From Rhynchospora pubera (taxonomy: Eukaryota > Streptophyta > Magnoliopsida > Poales > Cyperaceae): DNA of 64,000 nucleotides. Under the pieces are notes generated by a model. That model had not been told where the DNA came from, did no database searches, and saw only the letters and a program-made list of their open reading frames with translations. The position numbers were made by a program, and so were the translations under genes. This document shows, in pieces, positions 55,968 to 64,000 of the stretch; position 1 is the stretch's first letter; each line of letters begins with the position of its first letter. The stretch spans positions 238,880,973 to 238,944,972 of the forward strand of contig CM051462.1 of the NCBI GenBank assembly GCA_028095005.1, written 5' to 3'.

Positions 55968-58900
55968 TTAATCTTTGAGTTCAAGCATACCAAGTTTGAA
56001 CCTAAGTTCAAGATGTTGTTGTGTTGGAAGAGGTTTGGTGAAGATATCGGCGATTTGCTCCTTCGTGTCGATGTAGACCAATTCCACATCACCTTTCTCA
56101 ACATGATCACGGATAAAATGATGTCGTATCTCTATGTGCTTGGTTCTAGAGTGCAATACCGGATTTTTGGATATAAGGATGGCACTAGTATTGTCACACA
56201 AGATTGGTACCTTTTGGAAATCTAACTCAAAATCCCTAAGGGTTTGCATCATCCAAAGAAGTTGGGTACAACAACTACCGGCAGCTACATATTCCGCTTC
56301 CGCGGTGGAAAGAGCAACCGAAGTTTGCTTGCGACTAGACCAAGACACAAGTGAACCACCAAGAAATTGGCAAGTTCCACTAGTACTTTTGCGGTCCATA
56401 CGGTCACCGGCAAAATCGGCATCGGTATAACCTAACAAATCTAGTTCGGTTTGTCTACCATACCAAAGACCTAGGTTTTGAGTACCCTTGACGTATCGCA
56501 AGATACGTTTTACCGCTTTGTGGTGAGATTCCTTAGGATTGGCTTGGTACCGAGCACATAGACATACGGCATACATAATATCCGGCCTACTAGCCGTGAG
56601 ATAAAGTAGGCTACCGATCATGCCCCGATAGAGAGTTATGTCCATAGGCTTGCCTTTCTCATCCGCATCGATATTCGCACTTTTGCCCATGGGTGTGTCT
56701 AAGCTCTTGCTATCTTAAACACCGAATTTCTTCACTAACTCCTTGGCGTATTTGACTTGGTTCACAAAGATACCATCCTTGAGTTGTTTGATTTGAAGCC
56801 CCAAGAAGAAAGTGAGTTCTCCCATCATGCTCATCTCAAATTCACTACTCATCAAAGAAGAAAACTCTTGGGCAAGAGTTGCATTAGTAGAGCCAAAGAT
56901 AATATCATCTACATAAATTTGCACAAGTAGCAAATGGTCATCTCTTTTCTTAGTGAAAAGAGTTGTATCCATTTTGTCCCTACTAAAGCCATTGTCTAGA
57001 AGAAAGGTACAAAGTCTACCATACCAAGCTCTAGGAGCTTGCTTCAAACCATACAAAGCTTTGTGAAGCTTGTACACATGGTCCGGATTAAAATGGTCAA
57101 CAAAACCGGGTGGTTGTTGGACATAAACTTCCTCATCTATCCAACCATTTAGAAAAGCACTCTTGACATCCATTTGGAATAGGGTAAAGCCTTTGTTAGC
57201 GGCAAAAGCCAAGAGCATTCTAATGGATTCAAGACGAGCAACCGGTGCAAAGGTCTCCTCAAAATCAATACCTTCTTGTTGCTTGAAACCTTGTGCAACC
57301 AAACGGGCTTTATTTCTAACCACAATACCATCCTCACTTAGCTTGTTTCTAAAAACCCATTTGGTACCAATAACTTGCTTACCCTTTGGTAATGGTACAA
57401 GTTCCCAAACTTGATTCCTTTAAAATTGGTTCAACTCTTCTTGCATGGCAACAATCCAATTTGGGTCAACATTGGCCTCTTTAAAAGATTTTGGTTCAAG
57501 TTGAGAAACAAAAGCACAATGACCAATAGTTTGGTGCAAACTAGACCTAGTCCTAACACCTTCCCTAGGGTCACCTATGACATTAGTAAGAGGATGAGAG
57601 GAAACTTCTCTAAGCACTTCGGGAGGCTCATGAACCGGTTGGGGAGACGGTTGAGGTTGAGGATCATCATGAGGCATTTCATTTTGAGTTGTGTCTAAGA
57701 TGCCCTCCTCATGAGTCTCTCCCCCTATCAAAATGTCATCAACCCGGTTCAAAGGCTCCTCAATAATCACCGGTGGTTGTGCTTGAGGTTGTGACTCGAT
57801 TTCTTGTGTAGTTTCTTCCATTTGTGTACCTACAATAGAATTACCTTCCTTGGATTCCTTAAGGACTTTTTCATCAAATTTGACATTAATAGACTCAATA
57901 ACTACCTTTGAGTTTGGCAAATAGACTCTATACGCTTTGCTTGTGGTTGAGTAACCAACAAAAATACCGGGCAAAGACTTGGCATCAAACTTGATTACTT
58001 TAGGAGACTCATCAAGGACAAAACATTTGGAGCCAAATACACGGAAATAGGATATATTAGGAGTATGACCGAACCATAATTCAAAAGGAGTTTTCTTGAG
58101 TTGAGAACGAATGCATGCACGATTTACTACATGACATGCCGTATTTACCGCTTCGGCCCAAAGAAATTTGGGTACGGCAAATTCATGTAGCATGGTGCGT
58201 GCTAATTCTTGTAAGGTTCGGTTCTTCCTCTTCACTACACCGTTTTGTTGAGGAGTGCGTGGAGCGGAAAACTCTTGTTTATATCCTTTTTCTATGCACA
58301 ATTCATCAAATTTAGCATTTTCAAATTCCCTTCCATGGTCACTACGAATTCTAGAGATTTTCAACCCTTTTTCGTTTTCAACCCGATTGCTAAATTTAAC
58401 AAAATGGTCAAATGCTTCTTCCTTGTGAGCAAGAAAGAAAACCCAAGTAAAGCGACTATAGTCATCTACCACCACAAAGACATACCTTTTCTTACCAATA
58501 CTCAAGACATTGATTGGTCCAAACAAGTCCATATGAAGCAATTGTAACGGTTGAGAAGTTGAGATGATCTCTTTGGTTTTGAAACTAGACTTGGTTTGCT
58601 TGCCTTTCATGCAAGCTTCACACAACCCATTTAAGTCTAGTTTATGTGATGGAAGACCACGGACAAGTTTCAATTTCACAAGTTTCTTAATGGAGTCTAG
58701 AGAAACATGACCAAGTCTTCTATGTCATAACCATGAACCGGTAGCTATGGCACTAAAGCATTGTTCACCATTTGTGAAGTGATCAAAGTTTAAGTAATAG
58801 ACATCCTTTTTCCTTTGTCCCGTGTAAACAAGAGAATTATCCGAAATTTGATGCACAAAACAAGAGGAGTGATCAAACTTCAAATAATATCCCGCATCAC

Positions 58901-59144
58901 ATAATTGGCTCACACTTAAAAGGTTGTAGTTGAGACCATCCACAAGGTAAACATTAAAAACCGTTAAATTTTGGTTTCCAACCGAGCCTATACCAATAAT
59001 AGAGCTCTTCCTAAGATTATTACCAAAAGTAACCTCACCACCATCAAAAGGTTCAAGTGTCTTGAAACAAGATTCATCACCCGTCATGTGATGTGAACAA
59101 CCACTATCTATGATCCAAGCACTTCTCTTGAATGATGATAACAA
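55968..59144 (-). pseudogene. Copia pol: protease-integrase-RT-RNase H, broken
   Basis: One reading frame of about 1,060 codons with three in-frame stops (58,725, 57,420 and 56,715). Protease: IIDSGCSHHMTG with the catalytic DSG. Integrase: the zinc-binding part spans the first stop; the core has Asp in HMDLFGP and IRSDHGREF, but the third catalytic residue, Glu in the family, is Lys (about 58,230), so it should be inactive. Reverse transcriptase: MDVKSAFLNG, KALYGLKQAPRAWY and YVDDIIFGS are intact. RNase H: YTDADFAGD, STAEAEYVA and CDNTSA are intact; it ends at 55,968. Domain order INT-RT-RH is diagnostic of Copia. As it stands it makes no full polyprotein. Confidence 0.92.
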
Positions 59145-59253
59145 ACAAACCTACAAGAATACATATTAGTTAGAAACAAACAACTAATATATTCTTGTAA
59201 TCTCTCCCCCTTAAGATTTGACAAGAATAACCTTGGGGAAACAAGATGGCTAA

Positions 59254-61613
59254 CTAAGCCACACTCGAACCACTTCCACCAATCAAAACGGATGTGGAAG
59301 TGACTTTAGGAACCCAAATCATTTTAATTGAACCGGATGTATGATTTGCTTTCCTAACTTTGCATTCTAGTGTGACATGGCCATTCTTACCACAATAGTT
59401 GCAACAAGCACAAGTTGGCTTGTTCACTTGTGAACTTTCTCTAACAAAATGGGTTTCAAAATGACGCCTGAGCTCCATGGCCCTAATCTTTGGATCCTTA
59501 GAGAAAGTGTATGATTGAGAGTTTCTCAAAATTGGTTTTTGAAAATTCTTTTTGTTTTGTTGAGAGACTTTTTGATTTCCCCCATTGGTTTGAGGTCTAG
59601 TGTGTGTTCTATTCCTATTCCCACCATTGTTTTGAAAAGGATGAAAACACCCATCGGGTCCCTTGAAATACAAGTTGTTTGGGCCCCGATTGTTTTGGAA
59701 GTTCTTTTGAGGTCTTTGAGACCCATTTCTATTCCTACCAAAACTCTTTTGAGCACCATTTTGAGAGCCAACAAAATTCTTTTGCCCTTGCCCGTGTGTG
59801 TTCCTACCATTGGTGCTCTTGTGATAAAGTCTCTCATTTTGTGTTGGGCTTGACATGGTTCTTGGTCTAGAAAAGGATTGATTCCTCTTTTTGAAGCCAA
59901 GACCCGTTTTGTGATTGGGTTTTTGTCCCACAAACATTTTATCAAGATTCATCTTGGTGCTATGAGAAGCACTAGACGAACTTGAAGCCCTTTCATTTTT
60001 CAAAACATTTGTCTCACTCAAAGGAGTTTGACATTTTTCACAAACACTTGGTTTTTCAAAACTTTCAATCATACCCTTATACCTTGTCACCAAAGATTCA
60101 AGATCATGCACCTTAGTCGTCAAAAGACTAATTTGCTCTTTTTGACTAGCAATAGTCTTAAGAGACTCATCAAGATAATCATTCAACCCATCAAATTGCA
60201 AGTTTGCATCATCATTCAAGCTCAAGTCATTCTCACTATCACAATCGCTATCACTACTAGAGAATGAGTTTAGAAGTACCTCATTTGTGACCTTAGGCAT
60301 TTCAATGGCAATTGTGGATGGTTCCTCTTGAATAGTTGATGGAGCTTGTGTGAAAGTCGATGTAGAGGATGATGCTTCATCAAGGCTAGCTTTGCTCAAT
60401 GGATGCACATAGATTTTGCCTCGGTTGAACTCATTGAAGACCTCCTTCACCAAGTCATCTAGGTCGTCATCCACCGGCATCACCACATCATTCACTTGAG
60501 CCACAAGAGCAAGGTTGTCAAAGTCGCACTCGGATTCCGAATCAGATTGAGAGGATGAGCTTGAATCGGAATCGTTGTCCCAAGTGGCTTGCATGGCTCT
60601 CTCATCCTTCTTCTTGCTCTTGTAATATCTCTTCTTGGACTTGAACCGGCCATCACCCCTTCTCTTGCCACCATCTTCCTTGTCCTTCTTCAAGTGAGGG
60701 AAGAGCTTGAAGAAAGAGTACATGGTATGACCTTCTTTTTGGCACACGAAGCAAAGAGCTCTTTCGTCATTCTCAAGCCTTTCTTTGTTGAACTTTCCCT
60801 CAAAGATCATGATGGCTCGAAACATCTTTGAGAGAACGGCTCCTTGCTTGTCCTCATCGAGGTCGATGATGCCTTTGGTCTTGTCACTTGAGTGGCGATG
60901 TCTCCCTTGGTGGTTGTCGTTGTGGCGGTTCTTGGAAGGGGATGCCTTGTTGTCACTTGCCGCCAATGCCACGGTCTTGGGCTCATACTTCAACTCTCCA
61001 AGTTGCTTGAGCTTCTCCTCCACGCACCGGTAATGAGTATAGATGATCTCCGGTGTGAGGTTGTTGTGGGACCTTTGTTGTGTCTCAAGAGTCGAGATGA
61101 GAGTGTCGAATTGAGGTCTTCCCACCAAAGCCCTAAGCAATCTTCCTATAACACGACTATTAGAAAGGGTCTCTCCTATGTTAGTGAATTCATCGAGCAA
61201 TTGTATAAACCGAGTATACATCTCCTCGATGCATTCACCTTCCCGTATGCGGAAATTATCCAATCTAGACTCTAACTCAAATTGTCGAGAGCTTTTGATT
61301 AGAGAATTTTCCTCATAACGGTTCAAGAGTTCTCTCACATTTCATGTGCACTAGTAGAGCTACCAAAAATTGCCGCTATGGACTCATGTACCGAATTTAA
61401 CAAGACATTCACGGCATTATCATTCTTGGTCCTAATGGTCTTAGAGGCATGGGTTTCTGTACCTTCACTATCACAAATTGGTGTGTATGGCTTATCAACA
61501 ACCTCCCAAAGGTCAATCAAGTTAAGGTATACAACCATACATCTCTTCCAATAACGGAAGTTCTTGCAAGTGGAACCAAACTTGTCCGGTTTTTCTATCA
61601 CCCTAGAGGCCAT
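59254..61613 (-). pseudogene. Copia gag, frameshifted
   Basis: A long gag of about 780 codons starting at 61,613, 46 bp after the primer site. It begins with the UBN2-type capsid region; the frame slips by one base at about 61,337 (first piece ends SAHEM, the second begins at RELLNRYEEN). Later come a degenerate zinc knuckle (CFVCQKEGH, last Cys replaced by Phe), a Ser/Asp-rich stretch, a heptad-like helix (about 60,190-60,080), an Asn/Gly/Arg-rich part, and an intact CCHC knuckle (CNYCGKNGHVTLEC, about 59,400). A gag this long is characteristic of Sireviruses. It stops at 59,254, about 110 bp before the protease frame. Confidence 0.9.
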
Positions 61614-61658
61614 GAATCGAGGTTATCTACCTAACAAGATGGTCAAAAGATAACCCCT

Positions 61659-61670
61659 GCTCTGATACCA
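61659..61670 (-). promoter_or_regulatory. Primer binding site for initiator tRNA-Met
   Basis: On the minus strand TGGTATCAGAGC, complementary to the 3' end of plant initiator tRNA-Met, lies 3 bp from the 5' LTR. It is the start site of minus-strand DNA synthesis. Confidence 0.95.
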
Positions 61671-62237
61671 CTTTGTTGTCCCTAAATTTAGGCCTAGAGG
61701 GGGGTGAATAGGCACAAAAATGAATTTCTAAACCGGTATGGTCAAAATTTGGTTCAATTCAAACTTGGTCTAATACAAACAATCAAAGCACAAGCAATTC
61801 AAGTATAGCAAGATAATAAAGAGAGAAAGAGAGAGAGAAATTGAACACGCGATGTATTACGGAGTTCCGACCCGCTAGGAAGTGCTAGCCTTAGTCGTAC
61901 GTCTCCGGGAGTTTCGCAACCTCGAAATGGGCGCGCTCCGTTCAATTCCACACGAACGGGACTACAAATTCGAACCAAATCACCTTGTTACAATCACTCT
62001 CAAGGTGGATTGGCCTAACTCAATTAAACAAGCTCAAACACTCAAGGGATTGAGGCTCTAACCAAATCACTCAACAAATCTAGCAATTAACACTAGTGGA
62101 TTGGTTTAGCACACTCTAATCTCAATGATTTTGCTAAATAATGCTCAAACACAAGAGAGAGTAATGTCTAACTGGTTGGAGCTCAAAAGGGAGGAGTTTC
62201 AAAGGTTTCAAAAGTGTCTAAACAGTTCCAAGAGGCC

Positions 62238-62250
62238 CCATATATATAGA
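62238..62250 (-). promoter_or_regulatory. TATA box of the 5' LTR
   Basis: Minus-strand CTATATATATGGGGCC. It is the only strong TATA box in the LTR and is also found at about 52,149-52,158 and 19,448-19,459. All nine palindrome pairs are upstream of it. Confidence 0.75.
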
Positions 62251-62290
62251 GGGCGCCAACAGCTCCAAAGACCAGTCAAAACAGACTCTG

Positions 62291-63002
62291 GCGTTATACA
62301 ACGCTATATGCCGTTGTACAACGCCTAAGTAGCCGTTGAAAAATCAAACGGTCACAGACAATAACGTTGTGAGTTGTCAGAGCGTTGTGTAACGCTGTAT
62401 AGCGTTGCACAACGCTTCAGCAAAAATCCAAAGCAAAAGCTCGACAGTTCCGTTGGAACTTGTCAGAGCGTTGTGTAACGCTTGGTAGCGTTGCACAACG
62501 AAGTCAAGAAAACGAATAAGGCAGAACTGACAAACTCAAACAACATTGTCAGAACGTCATACGACGCTGACTGGCGTCACACAACGTCGCCGTTGCACAA
62601 CGCTATTCAGCGTTGCACTACGCGTCCAGAGAGAAAAAGCGAAGTCTGAGCGAAGTTTAGCGCGTTACACAACGCTACAATGCATGGAACATGGCAGCAT
62701 GCATGCAGCATCGATGCAGATCGATGTCTGAGCAATGCAGAGTCGCCTGTTTCATACTGCGTTGTACAACGTTGGGTAGCGTTACACAACATAGGAGTGG
62801 AAACGTTGTGTAACGTTACTTAGCGTTGCATAACGTTCTGACAAGGGGAAATAATGGATTTAACTGGTTTAAAAACAAAAGAACTAGCGTTGCACAACGC
62901 TACTGAGCGTTGTGTAACGCTGTTCCAACCTTGTCAGAGATTTTGCAATTTAAAAACGAATTAACTCAGCGTTGTGTAACGGCAACTGGCGTTGTATGAC
63001 GC
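62291..63002 (-). repeat. U3 array of nine palindrome pairs
   Basis: Unit starts: 62,291, 62,382, 62,468, 62,554, 62,590, 62,759, 62,803, 62,887 and 62,969. Each unit is 34 bp: 14-bp palindrome, 6-bp spacer, 14-bp palindrome. A further unit at about 62,662 has a decayed second half. Variants keep the symmetry (GTGTAAC, GCACAAC, ATACAAC in the middle). Confidence 0.92.
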
Positions 63003-64000
63003 TGGACAGAAAAACTGAGCATTTTACCAGCAAATTGATTGAGATTAGATTAAAGTTTAAATAAACCTTAACTACTGATTCTAACTAGACCAAAGCAATC
63101 TCTTGAAGCTCCAAACTAAGTGCCACACTTGCTTTAATCCATTCTTCAATAAATTTAGCTATAAAACACTAAAAAGAGATGTTAGTTTAAAGGTTTCGGT
63201 GTTGTTTTGCAAATCGGCAAATCGAGAGAAAATGTTTAACCAACAATAAGTATTAGTTTAATATTAATAGTTGTTATATTAATTTAATATGAATGGTTTT
63301 ATTTTATTTCTTTTTCAATTATGTAAAATAATGTTGTTCTTACTTTACCTTAATAATTAAATAATATTTTATGTTAGTCTCTATATATAATCAAATAATA
63401 TATAATACGGCAATAATTAAAATATAAATTTTTAATCAAATATAATATTTAATTAAATATAAATTATAATATTGTTGTTCTTGCTTTTGATTTTAATGTA
63501 AATTAATTAAAAATTTATAACTTAATTATTCATGTTTTAATTAAATAAAATAATTATTTATATTTTAATTAAATTTATATTTAATTCAATATTATATTTA
63601 ATTAAAATTTTATATTTTAATTATTACCGTATTATATATTATTTGATTATATATAGAGGCTAACGTAAAATATTATTTAATTATTAAGGTAAAGTAAGAA
63701 CAATAATATTTTGCATAATTGAAAAAGAAATAAAATAAAACCATTCATATTAAATTAATATAACAACTATTAATATTAAACTAACATTTATAATATAGAA
63801 TTATATTAAAATCATTCAAAACGTCAAAAATCCAGTTCTGCCCTTGTTAGAAATCTCGGATTCCGATCTTAGCTAAGATTGGAATCCGGAATTTCGTAAT
63901 TGCGGTCTGGGATTCCGATCTTGTGATACTATTTAAGAAAATATTATTATATTAATATTATTTTTAATATATTATATTAATTTAATATTATTTTTTAATT

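Larger units (their letters stand above)
51582..63245 (-). mobile_element. Full-length Sirevirus-like Copia retrotransposon
   Basis: An 11,664-bp element with a perfect ATAAG duplication (51,577-51,581 and 63,246-63,250). On the minus strand: 5' LTR (63,245-61,674), primer binding site, gag, protease, integrase, reverse transcriptase and RNase H in Copia order, a palindrome array, the extra ORF, three polypurine tracts, and 3' LTR (53,126-51,582). A large gag, the extra ORF in env position, several polypurine tracts and LTR palindromes are all features reported for Sireviruses. The LTRs differ by only about six substitutions and one 27-bp gap (counted by eye), so the insertion is young. Gag and pol are nevertheless broken at several places. 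Confidence 0.93.
61674..63245 (-). repeat. 5' LTR of the full-length Copia element
   Basis: A 1,572-bp LTR, TG...CA, that carries the element's promoter. The U3 holds nine palindrome pairs; the TATA box (about 62,239-62,248) follows. Confidence 0.95.
51357..64000. mobile_element. Mutator-like foldback element, split by a Copia element
   Basis: The left arm (51,357-51,581: CCGAAAAATTT..., TAGTATCACAAGATCGGAAT, ...AGGGCAGAACTGGATTTTTG) is the inverse of 63,790-64,000. The stretch 63,251-63,790 is itself a palindrome centred near 63,520. The right terminus lies a few bases beyond the window. The full-length Copia element sits inside the left arm. Without it the element would be about 1 kb with no loop to speak of. 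It belongs to the same family as the elements at 37,406 and 44,612. Confidence 0.85.

Noticed and set aside
62291..63002. Palindrome array as a CRISPR-like array
   Set aside because: Units are imperfect palindromes with fixed 6-bp spacers inside a plant LTR; no unique spacers of CRISPR length.
1..64000. tRNA, rRNA, organelle-derived segments
   Set aside because: No cloverleaf, rRNA core or plastid/mitochondrial gene sequence was recognised; the tRNA-Met match at 61,659 is a 12-bp primer site only.

Overview
The window is nuclear DNA of a flowering plant: AT-rich, with intron-bearing genes of plant families (MATH-BTB, GDSL esterase, R2R3-MYB, Tim17-family, RING-H2) scattered among plant transposons. 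I cannot fix the species from sequence alone. Everything here was read by eye; no search was run.

Layout. 1-12.7 kb has no convincing gene. It holds MITEs, a solo LTR (806-2050, duplicated ATCTT on both sides), a foldback element, a minus-strand Helitron-like element (4031 to about 5215) and two strange degenerate repeat tracts. 13.07-14.42 kb is a MATH-BTB gene broken in its BTB domain by a 180-bp hAT MITE with a perfect 8-bp duplication. 15-26 kb looks like a nest: a TIR element, a plus-strand Helitron ending at 23,992, and inside it a 4.2-kb deletion derivative of a Sirevirus-like Copia retrotransposon (18,878-23,075). 27.6-31.04 kb is a tandem duplication just upstream of a five-exon GDSL esterase gene (31,080-33,473); one copy took up two transposons, the other keeps an empty site. 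Then follow a three-exon R2R3-MYB gene of the MYB98/MYB118 type (34,613-37,063), a palindromic Mutator-like element (37,406-39,003), a five-exon Tim17-family gene, probably TIMMDC1-like (39,223-41,035), whose promoter has site II elements and a telo-box, and a RING-H2 E3 ligase gene on the minus strand (42,822-43,862). 44.6-48.4 kb is a second Mutator-like element with a transposase remnant. 48.4-51.3 kb holds a hAT element and an RTE-type LINE tail. A third Mutator-like element starts at 51,357 and runs off the window. It was split by a full-length 11.66-kb Sirevirus-like Copia element on the minus strand (51,582-63,245, duplicated ATAAG).

The most interesting material is in the Copia family. 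Its U3 region carries nine pairs of 14-bp palindromes. The spacer is always 6 bp, so the centres lie 20 bp apart. A second array of eight such pairs lies inside the element, just upstream of an extra ORF in the env position. The deletion derivative at 18.9-23.1 kb lost gag and pol but kept this extra ORF open. In the full-length copy pol is broken by three nonsense codons, gag has a frameshift, and the integrase catalytic Glu is Lys, yet the two LTRs are nearly identical. The Mutator-like family has its own, unrelated subterminal palindrome arrays.

The host genes appear unrelated to each other. Exon boundaries are my own reading from GT-AG sites and frame continuity.
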